Shown piece after piece: positions 1-6,215 of a stretch of 7,252 nt of DNA (positions are counted from its first letter, which is position 1; every line of letters starts with the position of its first letter). A program made the translations under genes and the position numbers. The notes under the pieces are model-generated. The model worked only from the letters and a program-made list of their open reading frames with translations. It did not search any database and was not told where the DNA came from. Origin of the DNA: Pseudomonadota bacterium (GTDB lineage: Bacteria > Pseudomonadota > Gammaproteobacteria > UBA5335); contig PKCW01000129.1 in assembly GCA_002862965.1 (NCBI GenBank), positions 1 to 7,252 of the forward strand, in the 5' to 3' direction.

Positions 1-1034
1 CGCCATTGCTGCAACCAGCGACGATGGTCGTGGTTGCGGAGCCACTGGGTGAAGCGCTCGGTTTCTTCCTCGACGATGGCTTCGGCCACGATGGCCTGTT
101 CGGAGCGGATCTCGCGGTTGTGCTGGCTCTCGGCGGCGAGGTCGTCGAGGGTGTAGAGAAACACATCGTCGAGTCGGGCGATCTCGGGGTCGATGTCGCG
201 CGGTATGCCGAGATCGATCATCAGCATGGGGCGATGCTTGCGTCGCCGCAGGGCCTGGCGCACCGCGGGCAGGTGAATGAGCGGATCCGGGCTGGCCGTG
301 CAGGCGATCAGGATATCCGCCTCCGACAGATGGGCTTCCAGATCGGTCAGCCCGATGCCGAAGCCCCGGACGCTCTGGGCCAGCGACACGGCGCGGCCCA
401 CATCGCGATTGGCGATGATGATGCGTCCGACGCCCTGGGTGTGCAGGTGCCGGGTGCACAGGCCGATCATCTGGCCGGCGCCGACCAGGAGCGCGGTATG
501 GTCGTGAAAATTGGCGAAGATGCGCCGCGCGAGGTCGGTTGCGATGGAGGCGACCGATACCGGTTGCGCGCCGATGAGGGTATCGGTCCGGACCCGCTTG
601 GCGGTGGCGAAGCTGCAGGCGAACAATCGATTCAGTCCATGCCCGACATGGCCGTTCTCGAGCGCGAGCGCGTAGGCTTGCTTGAGCTGGCCCAGGATCT
701 GGGCCTCGCCGACCACCATGGAGTCGAGGCCCGCCGCGACGCGCAGCAGGTGGCGCACCACGGCGTCGCCGGTGAGCCGGTAAAGACAGCTGTCGAGTTC
801 GGCGCGCGGCATGTGCCGATCGCGGCTCAGCCAGTCGATGACGGCCGCGTCATCATCGGCTCTGAAGTAGATTTCGGTGCGGTTGCAGGTGGACAGCAGT
901 ACCAGCTCCTCCACGGCGGTCTGCGCACGCAGATCGGCCAGCGCCCGCGCCACATCGCCTGCGGCATAGGCAATGCGTTCACGCACCGGCACGGCGGCGG
1001 TGGTGTGATTGAGTCCGACGCTGAAAAGGGGCAT
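1..1034 (-). CDS. hemA: Glutamyl-tRNA reductase (partial, C-terminus off the left edge)
   Basis: Reduces glutamate on Glu-tRNA(Glu) to glutamate-1-semialdehyde with NADPH, the first committed step of the C5 route to heme and other tetrapyrroles in the cytoplasm. Reading leftward from the ATG at 1034, 344 codons are present. The N-terminus MPLFSVGLNHTTAAVPVRER matches the family. The catalytic cysteine is Cys50 in LSTCNRTEIY, the same number as in E. coli. The active-site stretch GLDSMVVGEAQILGQ spans residues 102-116. The NADPH-binding domain begins near LLVGAGQM (182-189), and the IPRDIDPEI stretch follows. The E. coli enzyme has 418 residues, so about 75 residues of the C-terminal dimerization helix lie outside the window. 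No clear Shine-Dalgarno sequence precedes the ATG, but family alignment supports this start. The gene diverges from the lipoprotein operon; in many gammaproteobacteria prfA follows hemA, which cannot be seen here. Confidence 0.97.
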   Translation of the reverse strand, partial: MPLFSVGLNHTTAAVPVRERIAYAAGDVARALADLRAQTAVEELVLLSTCNRTEIYFRADDDAAVIDWLSRDRHMPRAELDSCLYRLTGDAVVRHLLRVAAGLDSMVVGEAQILGQLKQAYALALENGHVGHGLNRLFACSFATAKRVRTDTLIGAQPVSVASIATDLARRIFANFHDHTALLVGAGQMIGLCTRHLHTQGVGRIIIANRDVGRAVSLAQSVRGFGIGLTDLEAHLSEADILIACTASPDPLIHLPAVRQALRRRKHRPMLMIDLGIPRDIDPEIARLDDVFLYTLDDLAAESQHNREIRSEQAIVAEAIVEEETERFTQWLRNHDHRRWLQQW

Positions 1035-1178
1035 TGCGGGGCGCGAGGCGAACGAGAGCTGCGATTCTGCGTCAAACGGTCGTCGCAAGACAAGAATCGG
1101 GTCGGTGGCGCCGCTTTGGGGCGGCACGCTATAGTCCATCGCTTCGTTGATGTGGACGGGTATGAGGCGGCTTCTGGC
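1035..1178. promoter_or_regulatory. Divergent hemA / lipoprotein-operon intergenic region
   Basis: This 144-base spacer separates the hemA start (leftward) from the lipoprotein gene start (rightward), so it should hold signals for both directions. The best -10-like element is TATAGT at 1130-1135 on the plus strand, 5 of 6 matches to the sigma-70 consensus and preceded by GC. It would put transcription start near 1142, about 36 bases before the GTG. No good -35 hexamer lies 16-18 bases upstream of it. On the minus strand the same CTATAG palindrome offers only TATAGC. The region's role follows from gene orientation; the exact promoter is a guess. Confidence 0.4.
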
Positions 1179-2888
1179 GTGAACATCTCTGGCTGGCCCC
1201 GCTACGCGGGATTTGCATTGCTGCCGCTGCTGTGCGCTTGCGTGCCCGGCGCACCGGTCCGGGATCGGGTCCCGTCGCCCCCCCGTCCGGTCGCCGATCT
1301 GGCTGAGCAGAGCCCCACGTACTGGGCGCTCACCGGCGAGCGGTTGCTGCGCGAGAACAATCCGGCGGAAGCCGCGCGCGCCTATGCCCGGGCTGCGGCC
1401 CTCACCGACGATGTGGATTTGCTGCAGCGTGGCGCTCAGGCGGCCTTGGCAGCCGGCGATCTGACGCTGGCCGCCGATCTGGCCGACCGCTGGCATCGTC
1501 AGGACCCCGCTGCACTGCCGCCTCTCCAGATCCGGTTTTCCGCAGCGCTGACCGCCGGTGATCTCGCTGCAGCCGGCGGCGCGCTCGCGCAACTGGTGGC
1601 GGCGCAACCGGACGGCGAGGCGGAAGCCCTGCTGGATCTGCCCGCAGTGCTCGCCGAAGAGGTTCGCGATCGACCGGCACGGCTCGCGTTGCTCGATCCC
1701 TTGGCCCGGCAATACGCCGGATGGGCCGAATTCCACTATGCCGATGCGCGGCTCGCCCTGATGGCCGGCGACCTCGATCGGGCCCAGCAGTCGATCGTGC
1801 GAACGCGCGAGCTGGCGCCGAACTGGTACCAGGCTCAAGCCCTGGCGGCCCAGATCCAGATCCGCCAGGGCCATACGGAGGCCGGACTGGCGCAGTTGCG
1901 GGCCGTGGTCCGCAAGCATGGCGACGACCAGGCACTGCGGCTGGACGAGGCCCGTGTCCTCTTGCAATTGGGTCGCCTCGAGGAGGCGACGCAGTCGTTC
2001 GAGGCCATCCTGAAAGCCGCCCCGAACCAACCCGAGGCGTTGTACGCGCTGGGCCTGCTGAAGATGCAGGAGGGCGATGACGATGCCGCCCTCGACCACC
2101 TGTCGCGCCTGGCCGCAAGCGGCAACCGGTCCATGGACGCCTACTACTACCTCGGCATCCTCGAGCGTCGGCGCGGACGCCTGCAGAACGCGCTGCAGTG
2201 GCTGTCCCAGGTGAGCGGTGGCAGTCATGTGATCCAGGCGCAATTGCTGATCGCGGAAACGCTCGGCGATCTGGGCCGCATGGAGGCGGGGCGCGCCCAT
2301 CTGGCCCAGTTGCGCGAGCGCAACCCCAGCCTTGCGCCGGCGCTGTATCAAGGCGAGGGCGAATGGCTCTACCGGGCCGGCGTCCCCGATCAATCGGCGG
2401 CGGTATTCACCGAAGCATTGAACCGCTATCCGGACAACCGCGATCTGCGCTATTGGCGATCGCTCGCGGCCGAGCAGGCCGGCAACCTGGATCTCGCCGA
2501 GGCCGATCTGCGGTCCTTGATCGCCAGCAAGCCGGAAGACGCGCTGGTCCTCAACGCCTTGGGCTATTTTCTGGCGGTCCACACCGATCGACTGCAGGAG
2601 GCCGAGGATCTCGTCCGGCGCGCGCTGGCCAGCGACCCCGACAATCCGGCCATGCTCGACAGTCTCGGTTGGGTGTATTTCCGCCAGGGCGATCTGGATG
2701 CCGCGGATCGCTATCTCGTCCAGGCCTATGAACGGCTGAATGACCCGGAGGTGGCGGCGCATCTGGGAGAGTTGCGTTGGCGGCAGGGACGTCGTGGCGA
2801 AGCGCGGGAGATCTGGCAAAAGGCCCGCGAGGCCTTTGCCGATCATCCGGTCCTCCGGCAAACCTTGCGGCGTTATGGTGAGGAATGA
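1179..2888 (+). CDS. lbcA: Tetratricopeptide-repeat outer-membrane lipoprotein, LbcA-like
   Basis: A 569-residue lipoprotein made almost entirely of TPR helix pairs. The GTG start at 1179 gives a signal peptide with a hydrophobic core AGFALLPLL and a lipobox LCAC, so Cys21 should be lipidated. A proline-rich linker follows (about 23-38). TPR-like units can be seen near 44-77, 183-216, 217-250, 251-284, 285-316, 388-420, 421-454, 455-489, 490-523 and 524-556; the best examples contain LGWVYFRQGDLDAADRYL (506-523 area) and YALGLLKMQEGDDDAALDHL. Residues 100-180 are more degenerate. The protein occupies the position of Pseudomonas aeruginosa PA4667 (LbcA), known to bind the protease CtpA and help it degrade peptidoglycan hydrolases. 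Orthology is inferred from synteny, length and architecture. The frame stays open upstream to position 6, but that part is antisense to hemA and is not coding. An in-frame GTG at 1152 is a poorer start because it adds an acidic stretch. The stop overlaps lolB. Confidence 0.85.
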   Translation: MNISGWPRYAGFALLPLLCACVPGAPVRDRVPSPPRPVADLAEQSPTYWALTGERLLRENNPAEAARAYARAAALTDDVDLLQRGAQAALAAGDLTLAADLADRWHRQDPAALPPLQIRFSAALTAGDLAAAGGALAQLVAAQPDGEAEALLDLPAVLAEEVRDRPARLALLDPLARQYAGWAEFHYADARLALMAGDLDRAQQSIVRTRELAPNWYQAQALAAQIQIRQGHTEAGLAQLRAVVRKHGDDQALRLDEARVLLQLGRLEEATQSFEAILKAAPNQPEALYALGLLKMQEGDDDAALDHLSRLAASGNRSMDAYYYLGILERRRGRLQNALQWLSQVSGGSHVIQAQLLIAETLGDLGRMEAGRAHLAQLRERNPSLAPALYQGEGEWLYRAGVPDQSAAVFTEALNRYPDNRDLRYWRSLAAEQAGNLDLAEADLRSLIASKPEDALVLNALGYFLAVHTDRLQEAEDLVRRALASDPDNPAMLDSLGWVYFRQGDLDAADRYLVQAYERLNDPEVAAHLGELRWRQGRRGEAREIWQKAREAFADHPVLRQTLRRYGEE

Positions 2889-3517
2889 GCGCATCGGGCG
2901 CGGTGCGGCTGGGTCTGGGTGCCGCTGCGCTGGTCGTCGCCGGATGCGCGCCCCTTAAGCCCCGGCAGCCGCCGCCCCCGACGGTCGCCGACGCAGCGAC
3001 CCGGGCTCTGGTGTGCGTCCATGACTGGGCGCTGCAGGGGCGGGTCGCCTTTCGTCTTCCCGATGAGTCGGGCAGCTTTCGGCTGCGCTGGGAGCAGCGC
3101 GGCGCCGGTTATCGATTGAACGCCGAGGGACCGCTCGGCGCGGGCGGCGCGCGCATCGCGGGCGACGACGCAAACGTGGTGGTGGAGGCTCGCGGCGAAC
3201 GGCGTGAATATCAGGCCGCGCCTGAAGCGGTGCTCGCCGCCGTGCTCGGCTATCCCTTGCCGGTCCGGGCCTTGCGCTTCTGGGCGCTGGGCTTGCCCGA
3301 TCCGACGGCGGGCTCCGCGCAGTGGCGCGTGCAGTCGGGTCAGCGCGTGCTCGAGCAGGCGGGGTGGACGGTGCGTTACGAGGCTATGGATCATGCCGCG
3401 GGCGCCGTTCCCTTGCCATCCCGGTTGCGCCTCGAACGCGCTGGGAGCTCGGTGCGCCTGCTGATCGAACGCTGGGAGCTCGATCCCGCGCAACTGTGCC
3501 ACGAGCCGGGGCGATGA
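2885..3517 (+). CDS. lolB: Outer-membrane lipoprotein receptor LolB
   Basis: LolB takes lipoproteins from the periplasmic carrier LolA and inserts them into the inner leaflet of the outer membrane. The product has 210 residues (E. coli 207). Its signal peptide ends in the lipobox VAGC, with Cys21 as the lipidation site, so LolB is itself a lipoprotein. Family features are WALQGRVAF (48-56), YRLNAEGPLG (76-85), the LGYPLPVRALRFWALGLPDP block (121-140), WTVRY (161-165), and the closing strands LPSRLRLER and VRLLIERWEL. Leu84 in the PLG turn is the likely counterpart of the protruding-loop leucine important for lipoprotein insertion in E. coli; this is inference. The ATG shares ATGA with the upstream stop, and the purine-rich GGTGAGGA abuts it almost directly, so translational coupling is likely. 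A GTG at 2903 would give a 14-residue signal peptide and cannot be excluded. Confidence 0.93.
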   Translation: MSASGAVRLGLGAAALVVAGCAPLKPRQPPPPTVADAATRALVCVHDWALQGRVAFRLPDESGSFRLRWEQRGAGYRLNAEGPLGAGGARIAGDDANVVVEARGERREYQAAPEAVLAAVLGYPLPVRALRFWALGLPDPTAGSAQWRVQSGQRVLEQAGWTVRYEAMDHAAGAVPLPSRLRLERAGSSVRLLIERWELDPAQLCHEPGR

Positions 3518-4380
3518 GCGCGACGGCCTGGCCGGCGCCCGCCAAGCTGAACCTGTTCCTGCATGTGCTGGGGCGCCGGGCGGATGGCTATCATGAGCTC
3601 CAGACGCTGTTTCAGTTCGTCGATTTTGCCGATGAGGTGATGCTCGAGCCGACTGCGGATGGCGCGATCCAGCTGCTGGAAGGCGCGGCTGGCGTCGCCC
3701 CGGATCAGGACCTTGCGGCGCGCGCCGCATGCCTCCTCCAGGCCCATGCAGGTGTGCAGGCTGGCGTGCGGATCCGGGTCCGCAAGCGCATCCCCCAGGG
3801 GGCCGGCCTTGGCGGTGGCAGCTCGGATGCCGCAACCGTCCTGGTCGCGCTCAACCATCTCTGGCAGACGGGATGCTCTGTGGATGAGCTGGCCGCGCTG
3901 GGTTTGACGCTGGGCGCCGATGTGCCCGTCTTCGTGCGCGGACACGCCGCCTGGGGCGAAGGCGTCGGTGAGCGACTCGTTCCCGTGGAATGCCCTGAGT
4001 CTTGGTATCTCATCGTCTGGCCCGATGTCCTCGTTTCGACCGCGCGGGTGTTTGAAGCGCCTGATTTGACAAGAAACACCCCGCGCATGAAAATGGCCGA
4101 CTTTCTCGCAGGAGCCGGGCGCAACGATTGCGAGCCGGTGGTGCGTCGCCTCTATCCGGCGGTTGCGCAGATGATGGACTGGCTCGGGCGCCATGCGCCG
4201 GCCCGCCTCACGGGAAGCGGCGGCGCTGCTTTTGCGGCCTTCGAGCGAGCCGAAACGGCCCAGGCGCTGTTGCGCCGGTGCCCAGCCGGTTGTGCCGGGG
4301 TGGTTGCGCGCGGGCGCAACCACTCGCCGTTGCACGAGCGGCTGGCTGCAATGGTCGCCACGCGAGTCCAACCGGTTTGA
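3514..4380 (+). CDS. ispE: 4-diphosphocytidyl-2-C-methyl-D-erythritol kinase
   Basis: A GHMP-family kinase that phosphorylates the 2-hydroxyl of CDP-methylerythritol with ATP, the fourth step of the MEP pathway to IPP and DMAPP. The 288-residue product is close to E. coli IspE (283). The N-terminal PAPAKLNLFLHVLGRRADGYHEL carries Lys11, equivalent to catalytic Lys10. The ATP-binding glycine loop PQGAGLGGGSSDAA is at 94-107. LGADVPVF holds Asp136, equivalent to catalytic Asp141. NDCEPVV (204-210) and the third GHMP motif LTGSGGAAFA (232-241) follow, and the C-terminal SPLHERL is typical. The ATG at 3514 overlaps the lolB stop as ATGA, with a G-rich stretch (GGGG at 3508-3511) just upstream. 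A longer in-frame opening to 3322 lies inside lolB and is not used. The end of the gene is 10 bases before tRNA-Gln. Confidence 0.97.
   Translation: MSATAWPAPAKLNLFLHVLGRRADGYHELQTLFQFVDFADEVMLEPTADGAIQLLEGAAGVAPDQDLAARAACLLQAHAGVQAGVRIRVRKRIPQGAGLGGGSSDAATVLVALNHLWQTGCSVDELAALGLTLGADVPVFVRGHAAWGEGVGERLVPVECPESWYLIVWPDVLVSTARVFEAPDLTRNTPRMKMADFLAGAGRNDCEPVVRRLYPAVAQMMDWLGRHAPARLTGSGGAAFAAFERAETAQALLRRCPAGCAGVVARGRNHSPLHERLAAMVATRVQPV
4066..4094 (+). promoter_or_regulatory. Candidate sigma-70 promoter inside ispE
   Basis: A perfect -35 consensus TTGACA at 4066-4071 is followed, after a 17-base spacer, by GAAAAT at 4089-4094, a 4 of 6 match to the -10 consensus. The local sequence is more A-rich than its surroundings. 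A start near 4101 would transcribe the ispE tail, tRNA-Gln and prs, giving the tRNA a supply independent of the distant upstream promoter. The codons read DLTRNTPRMKM, so a chance match is quite possible. Confidence 0.25.
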
Positions 4381-4390
4381 CGGAGTTTAC

Positions 4391-4465
4391 TGGGGCGTAG
4401 CCAAGCGGTAAGGCACGGGGTTTTGATCCCCGCATTCCTAGGTTCGAATCCTGGCGCCCCAGCCA
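4391..4465 (+). tRNA. tRNA-Gln (anticodon TTG)
   Basis: All arms fold. The acceptor stem is TGGGGCG (4391-4397) with CGCCCCA (4455-4461). The D-stem is GCC (4400-4402) with GGC (4412-4414). The anticodon stem is CGGGG (4416-4420) with CCCCG (4428-4432), around the loop TTTTGAT (4421-4427), so the anticodon is TTG at 4423-4425, which reads CAA and, by wobble, CAG. The T-stem is CTAGG (4438-4442) with CCTGG (4450-4454), around TTCGAAT. The CCA end is encoded (4463-4465). The weak U1-A72 pair and discriminator G73 (4462) are known glutamine identity elements and agree with the anticodon. It sits 10 bases after ispE, and no promoter directly abuts it, so it is probably processed from an operon transcript. 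The same tRNA stands between ispE and prs in Pseudomonas. Confidence 0.98.
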
Positions 4466-4474
4466 GTTGCCAAT

Positions 4475-4501
4475 GATCCGTCGCGCATGGGCCGGCGGAT
4501 C
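4475..4501 (+). other. Hairpin between tRNA-Gln and prs
   Basis: GATCCGTCG (4475-4483) pairs with CGGCGGATC (4493-4501) over 9 base pairs, one of them a G-U pair, around a 9-base loop. No T-run follows, so it is not a standard intrinsic terminator. It begins 9 bases after the tRNA CCA end and closes before the prs start codons, so it could influence tRNA 3' maturation, stabilise the prs 5' end, or mean nothing. Confidence 0.4.
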
Positions 4502-4524
4502 GCTGTCCCCACATGGGAATGACG

Positions 4525-5508
4525 ATGACATTCGAAGGGCAAGGTCCTGGCCTCGACGGCGCCAGATTCATGGTCTTCTCGGGCACCGCGAACCGGCCCT
4601 TGGCGCAGGCCATCGCCAATCACCTCATGGTGCCGCTGGGCAAGGCCGCCGTCGGCCGGTTCAGCGACGGCGAGGTCACGGTCGAGATCGAGGACAATGT
4701 CCGCGGTCGCGACATCTTCCTCATCCAGACCACCAGCGCGCCCACCAACGATCACGTGATGGAAATGCTCATCATGACCGATGCGCTGCGCCGCGCCTCG
4801 GCCCGCAAGGTGATCGCGGTGGTGCCCTACTTCGGCTATGCACGCCAGGACCGGCGTGTGCGCTCGGCCAGGGTCCCGATCACGGCGAAACTCATCGCCA
4901 ACATGATGGTCTCGGCGGGCATCCGGCACCTGCTCACGGTCGATCTGCATGCGGACCAGATCCAGGGCTTTTTCGACATTCCCGTCGACAACGTCTATGC
5001 CTCGCCCATCTTGCTGGGCGACATCTGGCAGCAGCGCAAGGACCGCAAGCTGATCGTGGTATCCCCGGACGTCGGTGGCGTGGTGCGCGCCCGCGCGATC
5101 GCGAAGCGGCTCGACGACACGGATCTGGCCATCATCGACAAGCGCCGCGCGCGCGCCAACGAATCTCAGGTCATGCACATCATCGGCAACGTGCAGGACA
5201 AATTCTGCGTGCTGGTGGACGACATCGTCGACACCGCCGGAACGCTGTGCCAGGCCGCCGCGGCGCTGAAGCAGCAGGGGGCGGCCCAGGTCGTCGCCTA
5301 TGCGACGCATGCGGTCCTTTCGGGGCCGGCGATCCAGCGCATCGAATCCTCCGTTCTCGATGAACTGGTGGTGACCGACACGATTCCGCTGACGTCCGCC
5401 GCCGCCAATTGCCGCAAGATCCGGCAGGTGAGCGTGGCGCAGGTGCTGGCCGAGACGATTCGCCGCATTGCGAGCGATGAATCGGTGAGTTCGCTGTATA
5501 TCGATTGA
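4525..5508 (+). CDS. prs: Ribose-phosphate pyrophosphokinase (PRPP synthetase)
   Basis: Transfers pyrophosphate from ATP to ribose 5-phosphate, making PRPP for purine, pyrimidine, histidine, tryptophan and NAD synthesis. From the ATG at 4525 it has 327 residues (E. coli 315). Landmarks are GRFSDGEV (44-51), the ATP-site stretch [20 protein letters not shown] (101-120), the family signature [19 protein letters not shown] (138-156), the flexible catalytic loop around DKRRAR (205-210), and the ribose-phosphate loop [12 protein letters not shown] (229-240). It follows the long class I bacterial type along its whole length. Three ATGs lie at 4513, 4519 and 4525. I chose 4525 because GGA at 4516-4518 then sits at a workable 6-base spacing; 4513 has no ribosome-binding site and would give 331 residues. 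E. coli-like homology begins only near Met16 (4570), so a short N-terminal extension is present with any of these starts. Confidence 0.97.
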   Translation: MTFEGQGPGLDGARFMVFSGTANRPLAQAIANHLMVPLGKAAVGRFSDGEVTVEIEDNVRGRDIFLIQTTSAPTNDHVMEMLIMTDALRRASARKVIAVVPYFGYARQDRRVRSARVPITAKLIANMMVSAGIRHLLTVDLHADQIQGFFDIPVDNVYASPILLGDIWQQRKDRKLIVVSPDVGGVVRARAIAKRLDDTDLAIIDKRRARANESQVMHIIGNVQDKFCVLVDDIVDTAGTLCQAAAALKQQGAAQVVAYATHAVLSGPAIQRIESSVLDELVVTDTIPLTSAAANCRKIRQVSVAQVLAETIRRIASDESVSSLYID

Positions 5509-5541
5509 CGAAACGAGGCGGCGATCCAGCCGTCCTTTGGC

Positions 5542-5565
5542 GTCCGCCGTGGTCGCGCGGCGGGC
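5542..5565 (+). other. GC-rich hairpin in the prs-rplY spacer
   Basis: GTCCGCCG (5542-5549) pairs with CGGCGGGC (5558-5565): 8 base pairs including one T-G wobble, with an 8-base loop. The downstream sequence CAGATTGACC has no T-run, so intrinsic termination is unlikely. It lies about 30 bases after the prs stop and 33 bases before the rplY ATG, and might be a 3' stabiliser of prs mRNA or part of the rplY leader. The rest of the 90-base spacer holds the rplY ribosome-binding site and a TTGACC at 5569-5574 without a matching -10. Confidence 0.4.
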
Positions 5566-5598
5566 AGATTGACCGCAAGGTCGTTTGGAGTAACGGAA

Positions 5599-6213
5599 AT
5601 GAGTGTCGAAACGTTCAAAGTGGCGGCCACGAGCCGGTCGGATGCGGGGAAAGGTGCGAGCCGCCGCCTGCGTCGGCAGGGCGACGTGCCGGGAATCGTC
5701 TACGGCGGAGATCAGCCGCCCCAGGCGATCAGCGTCAGCAACAACGAGATGATGAAGCATCTGGAGCACGAGGCGTTCTATTCGCACGTCCTGGAACTGG
5801 ACGTCGACGGCGTGTCGCAGAGCGTCATCCTGAAGGCGCTGCAGCGCCATGTCTACCGCGCGGGCATCCTCCAGCACGTCGACTTCCAGCGCGTGGTGGC
5901 CGGTCAGGCCCTGCATGTCCATGTGCCCCTGCATTTCGTCGGGGACGGTGCCTCGGTGGGGGCCAAGCGCGGCGGCGTGATCTCCCATCTGCTCAATGAA
6001 GTCGAGGTGATCTGTCTGCCGAAGGATCTGCCTGAATTCATCGAGGTGGATGTGAGCGCTCTGGATATCGGCGAGAGCCTGCATCTTTCCGATCTGGCGC
6101 TGCCGGAAACCGTTCGTCTCGCGTCGCTCGGCCATGGCGAATCCGGCGATCTGGCCGTGGTCGCGGTGATTCCGCCGAAGGTCGAGCCGACCGAAACACC
6201 AGACGCGGGTTGA
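5599..6213 (+). CDS. rplY: 50S ribosomal protein L25, long general-stress (CTC/TL5) form
   Basis: L25 binds 5S rRNA in the central protuberance of the 50S subunit. The product has 204 residues: an N-terminal L25 beta-barrel (about 5-93, with ASRRLRRQGDVPGIVYGG at 20-37) and a C-terminal TL5/CTC beta domain (about 100-190, with HVHVPLHFVGD, GGVISHLLNEVEVICLPKDLPEFIEVDVS, and DIGESLHLSDL). E. coli L25 has only the first domain (94 residues), whereas Thermus TL5 and Bacillus Ctc have both. The ATG at 5599 is well supported by GGAG at 5587-5590 with an 8-base spacing; the ATG at 5569 lacks this and would add ten residues not found in the family. The gene ends 2 bases before pth, an arrangement common to many bacteria and consistent with a shared transcript. 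Confidence 0.96.
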   Translation: MSVETFKVAATSRSDAGKGASRRLRRQGDVPGIVYGGDQPPQAISVSNNEMMKHLEHEAFYSHVLELDVDGVSQSVILKALQRHVYRAGILQHVDFQRVVAGQALHVHVPLHFVGDGASVGAKRGGVISHLLNEVEVICLPKDLPEFIEVDVSALDIGESLHLSDLALPETVRLASLGHGESGDLAVVAVIPPKVEPTETPDAG

Positions 6214-6215
6214 CC

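Noticed and set aside
1110..1125. Small hairpin GCCGC...GCGGC in the hemA/lipoprotein spacer
   Set aside because: Only 5 base pairs; such stems are expected by chance in GC-rich DNA, and there is no T-run or conserved motif beside it.
6..1178. Open plus-strand frame continuous with the TPR gene, giving an apparent 960-residue protein
   Set aside because: The first 1.03 kb is exactly antisense to hemA, whose protein is unmistakable on the minus strand. The translated N-terminal part has no recognisable domain, and the lipoprotein signal peptide marks the true start at 1179.
2873..4371. Overlapping minus-strand open frames of 320 and 326 codons opposite lolB and ispE
   Set aside because: They are antisense to recognisable proteins, are biased to Arg/Pro/Gly/His, and show no plausible domain.
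4377..4382. TTGACG just before tRNA-Gln as a possible -35 element
   Set aside because: The matching -10 would fall inside the tRNA, so it could not drive a mature tRNA transcript.
5569..5598. TTGACC (5569-5574) as a promoter for rplY, or the ATG at 5569 as its start
   Set aside because: The expected -10 position reads AACGGA, a poor match. The ATG at 5569 lacks a ribosome-binding site, while the ATG at 5599 has a good one and matches the family N-terminus.
4438..6135. Long minus-strand open frame (565 codons) across prs and rplY
   Set aside because: It runs antisense to two highly conserved genes and into the tRNA. Its Asp/His/Arg-rich translation is typical of antisense frames in GC-rich DNA, and no family motif is visible.
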